Assembly (NCBI GenBank): GCA_964036275.1
Contig: OZ038434.1
Coordinates: forward strand, 40,013,279 to 40,077,278
Length of the DNA stretch: 64,000 nt
Direction of reading: 5' to 3'
Source of the DNA: Litoditis marina
Taxonomy: Eukaryota > Nematoda > Chromadorea > Rhabditida > Rhabditidae
Shown here: positions 1 to 11,371 of the stretch, piece by piece
Layout of the letters: the number at the start of each line of letters is the position of its first letter
Numbering within the stretch: the stretch's first letter is position 1
The notes under the pieces: generated by a model
Told to the model about the DNA's origin: nothing
Database searches by the model: none
Seen by the model: the letters and a program-made list of their open reading frames with translations, nothing else
Position numbers and translations under genes: made by a program

Positions 1-2208
1 ACTAACCAACCATTGATTGCTCGGTTTATACAGCATGAGAAGTGTTAAATGAGGAAGAAGAAAAATGAGAACAGAGAAAGAAACACTTCATTCCTGGCCC
101 TGAACATATCTACTTCAACATTTCTGTGTTCTGGTCGGTGGTCACTTTGCATATTTTTCCATCTTTCCCTTCGTTCAGAGTCATCCTGGTCTGAAGTTGC
201 GGATGCTTGTGAGAATGAAGATGGAAGTCTATTTGTACCACACAACCAACGAGATATGCAAAACGCATTAGGTAGACAAATCTATTGGTTTTCGTTTGAA
301 AAACAACATTGATTTAGTAGATCGAGTATGAAAAGTCACTAACCGTATAGATTGCATGCTATCGGTCATATTAACACATTACATATTTATTCATTCATGT
401 CGCTTCGTTACGAGGCGTTGATCATCATACATGTCACAGATATTTGTAGTAGTAATCTTGTTCATGATCTTTGTTTATGATCGGTAATCAATCATAAACA
501 GGAAAAATCAAACCAGTCGTTATCGGGTATTGGAAAAATCGAGTTCCAATTTCGACTCTACAAAAAAGATTGCAAGCCCACAGTTCAGCTCTCCGGGAGT
601 GGTTTGCAGTTTAAAAGGACACGCTTTTTTCAGAGAGCTCGGCGAATAGTCTGTGACTGTTTTGTTTGTAAGCTAATTCACTACTATTTCTTAGTGTGAC
701 CTATTTTGTGTCAAGGTAATCTGACCAGGTTCACTACTTCTCTTATTTGAATTAATTCAGCTTTTTGTAAGTTTCATAGCGTCTGACACACGCAACCCCT
801 AATGATTCGTATTCGTTTTTCAAGATTTTTACAGTTCCCAAGTTCTCATGATACGTATTTCGAACTCATGCTATTCTCGTAACTTCGAAAATGCACTTTG
901 TAATGTTTCATTGAGTAATTCCCTTAGACTACCTGGTCTCTCATCCACCCAGCTCATCCTCTGTCTGGCTCGGGCTCCTTTTGACTGACACCTGGAAAAC
1001 AATTGACGGCACACACCTGGATTATGTCAGATGGAAGCCCGTAGTCAGCGGTAAAGGCCTCATTTTATATTTTGTATAACCTTTAATTCAAAATATTAGA
1101 TTTCTTGAAATCTTTCCGATCATGAAGGAATTCAATGCACTCTTATGTGACATAGTTGACCATAAGCCACTGTGGCTCTCCTTATCTGTCTTTGTAGGAT
1201 GTTACCAACTCTTCTTTGTAGTTCGATCTCGATGTTCGCCAAAATGGACAAATTTTCATCGAGATACTAGGAGATCAAAGTACAATCCCACCGGAACAAG
1301 ACATGTACCGTATAGAGTTGCCATTATGAGAACTAACTTTATGAGCAGACAGAGGGATTAAACCTGAGTTTTGAGAACGGGTGCTACAACATTAAAGCAC
1401 CTTCATCCCACCCTGCGTCTCTTGCTGGGCACCAAATTGTGCGAGAGTGACATCTCGACGGAATATTAGAGTAGAGAAAAGTCGTGTCGTTTGATAAAAC
1501 GTTTGATGAACAGCCTGGATGGTAAGACTGGGTTGTACTTAAAGACTATCTCTGACACGACAGCGCAAACAAAAAACCAAACTTCGAACCTTTTCTGAAA
1601 CCTAGTAACGTTTAATAACATTTAGAGACAAACCTATACCACTTCATACCCCTGTTTATCACCCCTCAGACAGGTATAGTATGCACATAACAGTGTATTT
1701 TTTGTTTTCCAAAACATTTTTGTTGCAGCTCACTCGAAATCAACAGTGCTGGCCTCTCTTTTCCATTTCAACCCCGTTTCCGAGAAGGGTGGCTCGTTCG
1801 CTGGATACATGCAGCCAGAACAGCACACAAACCGGTAAATATAGTCTTTTCAGTTCTCAATCAGACTCTTATAGTATGAATACAAGACTAATTCGTTAGA
1901 ATCACCTGAACTTTTCTGGAAAAATCAGGGGTTTCGTGTTCATTCCTGACCTTGTTATCGACACACACCTTACTTTAACCAGACAGAGAAATAATTAGAG
2001 ATAGAATGGGGAAAAGAGAAAGAGATGAAGCATAAAGAGAGATGAGAACGGAAATAATAGATTAAAATATTTTATGTAATGACGTGCAGTGCAGTGTAAT
2101 ACAACTAACGAACTAAGTAAATTATTCATTTATACTTTTCTGCAGATTCTTCGGATTGTGCAGCCGTCAATCTATCGACATCTATCAGGCACAGACCTAT
2201 TGGAACTA
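1..2208. other. Gene-free repeat-bearing stretch
   Basis: No convincing exon pair was found on either strand. Two repeat traces are visible. Near 380-445 is a copy of a dispersed family recognised by GATCATCATACAT beside a CGCTTCGTTACGAGGCG palindrome-like core; other copies lie at about 14600-14680, 15775-15880 and 21785-21850. Near 1390-1460 is a fragment of the CACCTTCATCCCA / CTGCGTCTCT inverted-repeat element that is complete at 14972-15150 and 52945-53125. The short ORFs here have no supporting splice context. Confidence 0.5.
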
Positions 2209-3645
2209 AGGGCCTGGATCTCTAATTGTCCAATTGTCCAATTGTCCAACTTCAATTGTCCAATTGTCCATCTCAAATGTCCATTTGTCCAATTGTCTAT
2301 TTTCAATTGTCCAATTGTCTAATTGTCTGTTTTCAAATGTCCATTTGTCCAATTTTGGAATTTTTTTAAATTTTTCTTCATTTTTCACTTTCTAATTTCT
2401 CAATTTTTCTTTCTCCTCACACCCGGGGGTCATTTTACGCGTTAAAATGTAAAATTTGACGGATTAGGATGAAACTTGCACAACTGGGGTAATCGACCAC
2501 GAAGATCACGAATACGCGAATTAAAATTTGTTCAACGCGTGCAAAACGTGCACGCGACGCGACAAAAATGTCAACATTAGAGTTTGGGAATGAAACTTTG
2601 GGAACAGGGGTAGTTGATGACGCTGATTTCGAATATCGACATTATGTTAAAGGTTAAAGGTGGTGGGAGGCAAAAGTATCATGGTGAGCAAAACGAGCAT
2701 TTTCGAACCAAACTTGCAGGGCTAGGGTAGTCAATCATGGACATAACGAATATCGATACGGGGTTAAAGGTGGTGGGGGGGGGGGAGCTAAAGTATAAAT
2801 GTTCCAAACCTATTTGTACTGGGTCAAACTTACAGAGAAGGCGTAGTAGACGATAGAGATTCTATATATCGACATAACGTTGAGGTTGACGGGTGGAAAC
2901 GGTGGCCTCGAAAGCAGTAATAACTTGAAATTATGAAAAAAATATTTGTATTGTATTGGACTTCAATGTTATGTCGATATTCAGAATCCCTATCGTCTAC
3001 TAAGCACCTATCGTCTATTCTCTGAAAGTTTGACCCAATACGAATAAGTTTGGAACATTTATACTTTAGCCCCCCCCCACCACCTTCAACCCCGTATCGA
3101 TATTCGTTATTTCCATGATCGACTACCCTAGCCCTGCAAGTTTGGTTCGAAAATTCTCGTTTTGCTCACCATGAAACTTTTGCCTCCCACCACCTTTAAC
3201 GTTTAACATAATGTCGATATTCGAAATCAGCGTCATCAACTACCCCTGTTCCCAAAGTTTCATTCCCAAACTCTAATGTTGACATTTTTGTCGCGTCGCG
3301 TGCACGTTTTGCGCGCGTTGAACAAATTTTAGTTCGCGTATTCGTGATCTTCGTGGTCGATTACCCCAGTTGTGCAAGTTTCATCCTAATCCGTCAAATT
3401 TTACATTTTGACGCGTAAAATGACCCCCGGGTGTGAGGAGAAAGAAACATTGAGAAATTAGAAAGTAAAAAGAAAGAAAAATAAAAAAAAACAATTGAAA
3501 ATTGGACAAATGGACATTTGAAAACAGACAATTAGACAATTGGACAATTGAAAATAGACAATTGGACAAATGGACATTTGAGATGGACAATTGGACAATT
3601 GAAGTTGGACAATTGGACAATTGGACAATTAGAGATCCAGGCCCT
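2209..3645. mobile_element. 1.4-kb fold-back palindromic element
   Basis: Two arms of about 700 bp are near-perfect inverted copies meeting around 2930. The outermost part of each arm is a minisatellite built on ATTGTCCA (left) and TGGACAAT (right). The inner arm contains matching blocks such as GACGCGACAAAAATG and CCACCACCTTTAAC. The outer ends are GGGCCTGGATC and its complement, flanked on both sides by TAA, which would fit a 3-bp TWA target duplication as in PIF/Harbinger-type MITEs (inference). No transposase is encoded. A read-through transcript would fold into a long double-stranded hairpin. Confidence 0.85.
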
Positions 3646-3664
3646 AATACTATACCCGAAACGA

Positions 3665-3690
3665 GGGGGGGGGGGGGGGGGGGGGGGGGG
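3665..3690 (+). repeat. Homopolymer G tract (26 nt)
   Basis: An uninterrupted run of G immediately follows the fold-back element. Exact length may be unreliable in an assembly. Confidence 0.95.
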
Positions 3691-3907
3691 TAAACCCCCA
3701 AACATTTTGATTCCCATGTAGGGAATCAAGAGAAGAGAGAACAGAAAACGGGGTTTGTCAGGCATTTTTATTAGCTTTGACACAACAAACGAAGAATGAG
3801 TAGAACATTAAATATCAAATAGTAAAGAACGTTGAGAGAGGAAAAGGGGAAAGCCGGTCACGGTCACGTCCGTCGTGCACCTCCTCGCTCGGTGGGCGGG
3901 ATCTTGA

Positions 3908-5518
3908 TAAGGGAAGGCCAGTGGGAACAACGTTTATTTAACAAAACAATAGAATGGTATGAAACATGTCATGGAAACGGTCTTGGCCTCGAGTCTTCTT
4001 TTCTGCTCCTTTTGTAGTCACTTTAAGTGACGTTTCGCTCGGCGCGGGGGAAGCTCTCACAACATATTCCTTCTTGGAATACGATGAAACATAGAGAGAC
4101 GAGAGAGAGAGAGAGAGAAACAGAGAGAAAGAGAGAGAGAGTGTAAGGCAATCCATGATTACCTTCCATGCCTACATCTCCCAACTTTCCCCCGAGACCG
4201 ACCCTGGTCTCACCTTCCTGGGAGAAAGCGAAATCATGAAAAAAAAGGTATGGATGTGATTGGGGTCCGGATGCCTACCGGGTAATGTCGATACAAACAG
4301 ATCCGTTCTTCTAGATAGAATGTGGGGAATGCGAAAACTTCATTCTTCTAGATAGAATGTGGGGAATGCGAAAAGTATGTGGTAGAGACTTGCCAACTGC
4401 TAGTTAGCTGATACGAAGGGTTGTGTAGCTTGAGATGTATCAGCTTAGGGAAAAAAATTTGGTTTTGATTAGGAGGAAGACGCCTGTTTCCTATTCGGAC
4501 TAAGACTGAACAACAGCACACACTAATTGAACAAAACTGTACACTACCATACACGCAACATATCAGACTTGAACATAAACAAATTGCGTCGTGTGCACGT
4601 ACCGACCCTGGTCTACAGCTCGCTTTCACAGAAGAAAGATTGAACAAGAGAACAAAAACGGAAAAAGTATGGATGTGATCGTGACCCGGATGCCTACCGG
4701 GTGATGGCGATGCAAAGAGCTCTGACGGCTTTATTCTTTTCGACGAAGTGTGAAGATTGCGAAAAGAATTTGATTGAGAGTTGAGACTCGTCAATTGCCA
4801 GTTGACAAAACAAGCTCGTGCTTCAAAAAATTGGTGGTGGATGGGAGGAAGATGCCTGCTTCCTATTTGGACCAAGACCGGACAAAAATGACATTTTAAT
4901 CTAACTTAGTTATAAAACACATTACACGGAACATATCAGATTGGTAGAACATACAAACACATTGTTTCGTGTGCACGGACCAACTCACAACATTGAAGAA
5001 CACCTTGGACGATAACCGAACGACGACGGCAAAACACAGACACAGGCGGTAATTATTCCTCCGCAACAACTAGCACAAAGCAGCACAAAAACTGACAAAG
5101 ACATACTTTCAAAAATTGTCAGGTCCGATCTACGACAAACATACAAACTCACGGTTGTCCAATCGATAGTTCCGAAATATAGTAGGAAGGGTGATGATTA
5201 GGGAAATAGGAGGTCGGGGATAGCCGGAAAATTCATTCCGGCACTCGCATGCTACCAGTAAGGGAAGGCCAGTGGGAACAACGTTTATTTAACAAAACAA
5301 TAGAATGGTATGAAACATGTCATGGAAACGGTCTTGGCCTCGAGTCTTCTTTTCTGCTCCTTTTGTAGTCACTTTAAGTGACGTTTCGCTCGGCGCGGGG
5401 GAAGCTCTCACAACATATTCCTTCTTGGAATACGATGAAACATAGAGAGACGAGAGAGAGAGAGAGAAACAGAGAGAAAGAGAGAGAGAGAGTGTGTAAG
5501 GCAATCCATGATTACCTT
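3908..5518. mobile_element. Element bounded by 260-bp direct repeats
   Basis: The segment 3908-4165 is repeated almost identically at 5259-5518. Each copy begins TAAGGGAAGGCC, contains a GA microsatellite whose length differs between copies, and ends GCAATCCATGATTACCTT. The interior of about 1.1 kb holds no recognisable gag-pol or transposase frame. The layout resembles a short non-autonomous LTR element, but the copies do not begin TG and end CA, and the start TAAGG is imperfectly inverted at the end (CCTTA in copy 2). Two copies of a small TIR element in direct orientation is therefore an alternative. No clear target duplication was seen. Confidence 0.6.
4193..4880. repeat. Diverged internal tandem duplication
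   Basis: Two diverged units of roughly 340 bp lie inside the direct-repeat element, starting near 4193 and 4600. Both contain GACCCTGGTCT, then a TATGGATGTGAT block, then CCGGATGCCTACCGGGT, and end with GGAGGAAGAYGCCTGYTTCC. The open - strand frame at 4348-4875 spans both units, and its two halves resemble each other (GSRHLPP versus GNRRLPP). That may be a decayed duplicated coding exon or chance. Confidence 0.6.
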
Positions 5519-6448
5519 ACAATACGATTTATGTATCATTTTGGGTTTCGGGTTCATTTGCGTTCAATAAATGTGGTCAACTCGATTGTTTCCGCTGTGT
5601 AAAAATGTTTCTATAGACGTTCTCTGAGTACACAAAGTCTATTCCTCCGGAAGTTGTCACACACTGAAATTAGAATTCTTCTGTGCGGAGCATGGAGCTT
5701 GTTTTTTTTTTCGCTCAGCTCGGTGTGTATGCAGAGAATTTATGATTGATACGTTGTGTTATTGCAACCAAACTTTTCGGCATTTTTTATCAAAAAAAGA
5801 AGACGGGACGAACATGTGAACAAAACGCATCTTGTGAACGTGCACTGTTTCACGTGGTTTTGACGTGAGTCTGGCTTCAATTCTGAGATTCATCTCATTT
5901 GCTTGTCCAACTCACCCGGCAATCGGTCGCTCTCACCCACTCACCTCTTCAAGGTAAGCTTGTTATCGAGTTTGAAATGAGTGTTACGAATTTTAAAACT
6001 TTGTTTCTAATACAAAAAATTGAAATGACAAAGAAACGGCACAAATGAAACAGAGACGTAAAGAAACAAAGACCTACAAGTAATGAAGTTATGAAAAAAA
6101 TTCTAGTTTTCCAGTATTCTTAAAGTTGTCGACTCTCAACAACTTTTGTATACACCCATCGTTTCTATCCCTTCAAATAATGACGTTCATCTTCTGTCAT
6201 TCATAGGCATCAGACTGAATGGTAAAACCTTCATAAATATTTACAAACGGGTCGGAAAAACTTGGCTCTAAGAAGTGTGCCATTGTGCTAACCATAATTA
6301 GAACAAGAGACTGTACTTCTATAAATACGACTGACAAGTTACGTTGAGAGAGAAATAACTGAGATGTACAGTAGAAAAAATATTTTCGCGATGTACCACT
6401 ACACATTTTTATCCATTTTGTGAAACATACTTCTACGATACTTTTCAG
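5519..6448 (+). promoter_or_regulatory. Upstream region and possible 5' UTR exon of the F-box-like gene
   Basis: A strong donor, CTTCAAG then GTAAGC, sits at 5953/5954 in a pyrimidine- and CAC-rich segment (about 5840-5953). It could be a non-coding first exon spliced to the acceptor at 6448. The alternative is trans-splicing onto the TTTTCAG acceptor at 6448, which lies directly before the ATG. Confidence 0.35.
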
Positions 6449-9400
6449 ATGCAAAATGAAGACGGACCGACGAAAAAAGGTTCCCAGAAGCGAAAACGAA
6501 CACATCCAATTGAGGTTAGTTCTAACCTGTTCCATGCATATTGTTTCATGAATTACCGTTTTTCAGACAGTATTTCACCATAATCTTGCCTGAAAAGAAG
6601 AGTATAACTACAGTATTGTAAATATACTAAAACTTTTTTTGCGACGTTCGCAGATGTTGTGAACGAACTGTAGAGCTAACTGTTGACCATAACTGTGTTG
6701 TAGTTTGTTCTGTGTACAAAAGAGTCTTCAAGTACCAAACACGGGATCAAACTACAAACACCATCACCACACTACACGTATAACGTTAGCCAACTGTGTC
6801 TACAGTGTATTATATTTGTTTCAATTTCCAGTCCACTACCGTAATTCCCGCCAAAAAAGCAGCACTGGAACCGAGGAATGAGCCAAGCATCGAAGACCTG
6901 CCATTTATGCTGGTTGTACAGGTGAATTGAACTACATGAGTTGAATCATGTTAGATGTGACAGAAATAGCTCACAGTTTAAGAGTTTGTCTAATGAATCT
7001 AGAAAAAGTTATGATGAATTACAGATTGATGATGTCTCACTACAGACTACAGTGATAATTGTACATATAACAATTTTTCATTTATCAGAAGTTTTATTCC
7101 GAATGCAGTAAAATCTGAACAATTAAGCCACGCGCCTCTTATATTTTTACCAAAGGTTCTTCAGATCGCCTCCAAACTATCGATGGACGACATGTACACT
7201 TTCTGGTGCTCTGGTCGCTATCCCGCTGAGGCCAGTTTCGTAAAACACTTTCTACAAAATGTTGTTTTTCTGATTTAAAAAAACTCTATAAAACTTTCAA
7301 AATGCACATGGAAGACGATTGTAATATCCGAACCTGTTAGCAATTGTACTCCTCCATCACCCAACCCTGCAGTAAAATGGGACTCTGTACAATCACCTGC
7401 CAGGGTTCTACAGCTGACCCTCATAGCCGATTTTCCATTAAAACTTGCCTATAAAACTTGAGAAAATCAAAATCATCTGTATTTTCAGGCCGTGGACCAC
7501 TACTGGTTCACTAGAAGAACCCTGTGTCTCTCGCCGTCTGCACTCTCCCACTATTTCCCCTATCTAGAGCAGCAATCGACCGCATTCAGTGTTTATTCCC
7601 TACGAGAAGAGGTACTTTTTGTTGTTTCACTGTATAAGTTTCACCGTGTCTGCGTATCTTCGATCTATACACTCTCTTGTGTGCCGGCAACTAGTCAAGT
7701 CGGTCGATGGTTGTACTATTGCTTTGTCAGCTAATGACAGTGAGTCGATGAACCATTTGAAGAAAAGGGCGAATTTATGATGTTAGTGTCAAATTTGTTA
7801 GATCGAAAGTTAACAAGTTCTTTTTCAGATGATGCATTTTAAAGTATGTGCTCTGTGAAAGATGCCACTGAAAATGTCTTGAATCAAGATCGAAACCAAG
7901 CTGTGTGGCATCCCTCTCTGAGCACATAATTCTTAATATAAGATGTTTGTATTTTGCGAGTACACAACACAATCATATTCAGATTTCTCAACTGATTGCC
8001 TGCCTTCCTCACCATCGGCTGAACACACTGGATTGTCGCGGACTGAAATCTTTCAAATGGAGTATTTTGACGGACATTTTCGAGGTAAATAATGGAATAG
8101 AACAGCATGCAGTTCATTTGCGATGCAACACGTTATACTTCTTTTCCTGACGCTTGCCACATAATATGTGACACTCCAAATGGGAAAATGTAGAGAAAGG
8201 TTGAGAAAACCGGAGGGTTACGCTAACACCATTAACACACTTATGATAATACAGCACTCCATTCGCTGTTTGTAGATTGATTCTGTTGGTTTTCGCTAGA
8301 AAAAATTTGGGTTTGGGTGTGTAAAGAGATCAAACTACAATCTACAACGACGATTCGGGAAATTCCCGTGAATTACGTTTCTTCCAGGAGACTGGTGTAG
8401 ATATTTTCAACCTTTTCTCGTGCGTGGAGAACTTGTATCTGGTTGGCTGTGCCGTGAGCAGCGAGGATTTCGAAGGAATTGCGTCGGTCGGTTATTTTAG
8501 AATTAAAATTAAGAGGGACGATTATGTGGTCCAATCGCAACGCTTCAGTCCTCAAAACCGCAATACATTTTTCACTTGCAGCTTAAAGGACCGTTGTCAC
8601 AGGATTGGTCCACATCACATAATCGTCCTTCTTCAAGAGAGAAAAACCAGTTTAGTGAAGTACTACATCTAACCGGTTTTTCGGTGTTCTACAATTTTTA
8701 CCTTTCGGGAAAATTGTACAATTGCCCCCCTCACCTTAAGTCCCCCTCGTAGTACTATCACCCCCCTCCCAATACGATTCCCTATAGATAGGGGGGTGAT
8801 TGTAAATGGGGGATGATTGTAAATGGGGGGTAATTGTACAATGTCGACGTTTAACAATCACCCCCCACAATACAAAATGGGGGGTAATAGTACAACCCCG
8901 GACCTGTTTAACAATCGCCCCCCACTCAATCCAAACCTGCAGTAAAGAAGGACGTTGTACAATCACCCCCCTAGGGGTGGGGGGCGATTGTACTACGGGT
9001 CGGATTCCAACCTATTTCGGCTCAAGGGGGGGACGATTGTACAATAAACCCTACCTTTCAATCTTTTCTTTGTCGGTCGGTTTTTTAGTAAAGTCCCCAC
9101 CTTTCTCACTGGAACTCGTACACAGAGAAACAGTGTCGTTTTCACAATTGTCTCCAGTGGACAATTGGGTTTCATTAGTACAACAAAATCGACTTGAAAT
9201 AAATTTGAATAAAGAGGTTTTTTTTAGAATTTACGGGCTGTAATCCTATTATATTTATTGGCTACAGAGTCCAAGTTGCAACTAAATACAGAAAAAATAG
9301 AGTATGGAAAAGACTATGACGTGTATGAGATAAAACTACAATGAAGATTTTGTCACCCTATTTTCAGTTCTTTGTTTTGCAGATAATGCGTGGAGTTCGT

Positions 9401-9769
9401 CGAATCAGCCTCACGTCAAAACTGTTCCATATCTACCAAGATGATGAGTAAGTTTTCTCCGTTTTCTCCACTTTGTAACTCTGAAAACCTGGTGTGTGAT
9501 GATGAGAGATGTTCCTAGTATTCTAGCAACTTTTGGTTTTTAGGGCGAAATTCAAATTCAGTTGTGGCGTGTGTCGAGTTCAAATTACAACTCAACTATG
9601 GCTCTTTTCTTCTTTCACTTTCTATTTCAGGCGCCCACCACTCCCTTCCGTCTCAGTCGAAGACCAGAAAAACCTGACGAAGGAACGTCTCCTGAACGAT
9701 CGCCGTCTGACCATCATCTCCCATCTCAAGTCCCTATTTCCCGTACTCGAATGTGTCACTATTCATTGA
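6449..9769 (+). CDS. F-box-like / leucine-rich nematode protein, nine exons
   Basis: Exons 6449-6514, 6832-6921, 7156-7239, 7489-7611, 7829-7843, 7983-8084, 8388-8486, 9383-9447 and 9631-9769 join in phase to a 260-residue protein. The ATG directly follows a TTTTCAG acceptor. After a Lys/Arg-rich start (residues 9-18), residues about 43-66 read LPFMLVVQVLQIASKLSMDD, matching the F-box pattern LP..V...IL..L...D. This suggests an SCF ubiquitin-ligase adaptor role (inference from family). The C-terminal half has Leu/Cys-spaced segments such as LNTLDCRGLK and VENLYLVGC, typical of nematode F-box substrate domains. Exon 5 is only 15 nt (MMHFK). Intron 7 contains two repeat elements. An AATAAA lies at 9983. 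The exact F-box subfamily is not recognised. Confidence 0.72.
8511..8635. mobile_element. Small TIR element, GGACGATTATGTGG family, copy 1
   Basis: The ends are inverted copies: GGACGATTATGTGGTCCAAT at the left and GGTCCACATCACATAATCGTCC at the right (one short insertion). It lies in intron 7 of the F-box-like gene. Further copies are at 50628-50935, 54731-55318 and 55322-55440. Confidence 0.8.
8709..9045. repeat. Alternating C-run/G-run palindromic block
   Basis: At least eight copies of a motif of the form TTGTACAATCACCCCCC occur, or its complement GGGGGGTGATTGTA, in alternating orientation. Runs of 5-7 C or G recur every 20-50 bp on both strands. The block lies in intron 7 of the F-box-like gene. 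A short relative is visible at 63785-63830. It is likely a MITE made of repeated short palindromes. Confidence 0.75.
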
Positions 9770-11088
9770 AAGGTGTTCACCAATATGCCATACTCAATAG
9801 CTGAAAAGTGTACAAATCTACTCACATTTTGATAGTTTTGAACTACTCTTGACCTAGAATGAGCAACTCTTCACGACCTTTTGTACATATCTTGCCGATT
9901 CTCAGTTTTAATCTATGTGTATTTTTCTGTTTCTTTAGTAACCCTTTGCATTACTAACAATGCTTCGTCGCAGATTGATGTAAATAAAATGTTCACGCCA
10001 GAACCTCTATGAAAATCGTCAATTTTGTTTCATCCCTGATTTGAATCGAAATATTATTCGGTAAATATTTTAAACTGAACCCGTCGCAATAGATATACGG
10101 AAAATTATACTTCAATGAGTGCACCGATGCAATGAGTGATTTTCGAATAGCATCATCTTCTCTATGAACCTATCGATATGACCTTCAGAAACAAATCAGT
10201 TTTCAATCAGATTTCGCTCCAATGAAAATGTTAACGCTTCACGAGTATTTTTATGATCTGATTTATCCTTTATACACGTGATACTTGCTTCTCTAATAGC
10301 CTCGACAGATGTGCGTTCGAATTCAATATCTCACTAACTTTTGATCTAAAAGTCTTTTGAACTCCAACTTTAATGAACATACTTGTTTGAGAGTCAAAAA
10401 CAGAAACATATACTTCTGCTGTCCTGTTCTACCTTCTTCAACACAGTGTTGAATATGTATGCAAACAGTTTATTGGGACATCAGTATTTCCAACATTGAC
10501 AGTGGTATTCATAGTGGTCGCGTTTGCACACGCACCGTCCTTCTGCGAAACCCTGGAACATTGGATTTTTCTTTTTTTTTTAATTTTGAGTTCGATTTTG
10601 TGATTAGAGAGCACAAAAACAATTCTTCAAATTGGACCGTTATATTCCTTGCACACCTGACACTACCAAAATTTGGAGAAAATCTAAGAACGTCAACATA
10701 CCAAACTTTGACCGGGAAGTTTGAGTATAACACTGTGGAGGGTTCTAAGTTGGTGGAACAAGTTATCCAGTGGTTCGGGTGGTTATGTCTGGGCCACACG
10801 TACGCACGTAGCACTTATCTTCCTCTCCAACATCATTCACTGTAACTTCATTAATTATAACTTTCGTGCTTAATTAACATTGGTAAACAATCATCCAGCA
10901 TCGCTAAACGTAACAATTAAACATCCTCGGTTACAGTAAACGTAGTGCTTTCTTGAACTATCTTTGGCTCAGAAAAAAATCTTCAGCCCAACTGCGTTTG
11001 CTTCTTTTTTTCTGCTCCCCGCTCTCAACATAAGTTAAATAATCTTCAAAATTATAACTAACAAACTGACTCTTTGATTACACTTTTT
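9770..11088. other. Region with one ambiguous ORF
   Basis: A 128-codon + strand frame at 10459-10845 overlaps a 101-codon - strand frame at 10509-10814. Neither shows a recognisable domain, signal peptide or convincing splice sites, so neither is called as a gene. The rest is AT-rich with no supported feature. Confidence 0.4.
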
Positions 11089-11371
11089 TCACATTGGGCA
11101 TTCTGCATTTCCATGGGAAGGAGACCTTTGGGACCGGTACATAGATAATCGTAGTTGGCGTCCACCGATCCGATACACGCGACTAGAACCACCAACAAAC
11201 TTCATTTTCTTCATTTTTTCACGAACAACTTCATTTTCTGGAAAAAAAACACGTTTGACCTACCACTTACTGGCCCACACCGGTCACTGCAACCTCAGCC
11301 GCCAAGTTTTCGGTTTCAGTGATAGGAATGGGCTCTGCCGGGACAGGTTCTGAACTGTCTAGGCTGCATTC
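11089..11371 (-). CDS. Two-exon fragment of an unrecognised - strand gene
   Basis: Exon 11371-11271 sits between a TTTCAACAG acceptor and a GTAAGTGG donor and reads ECSLDSSEPVPAEPIPITET and onward, rich in Glu and Pro. A second acceptor (TTTTTTTTCCAG) opens 11237-11089, which in one frame reads NEVVREKMKKMKFVGGSSR and ends NAECPM then stop. With the strong GTAAGT donor the phases do not match. They would match if a GTGTGG donor 10 nt earlier were used. No 5' end was found. The splice signals look real but the model is uncertain. Confidence 0.35.

Noticed and set aside
4348..4875. 175-codon - strand ORF
   Set aside because: Lies wholly within the tandemly duplicated interior of the direct-repeat element, and no transposon or host domain is recognisable.
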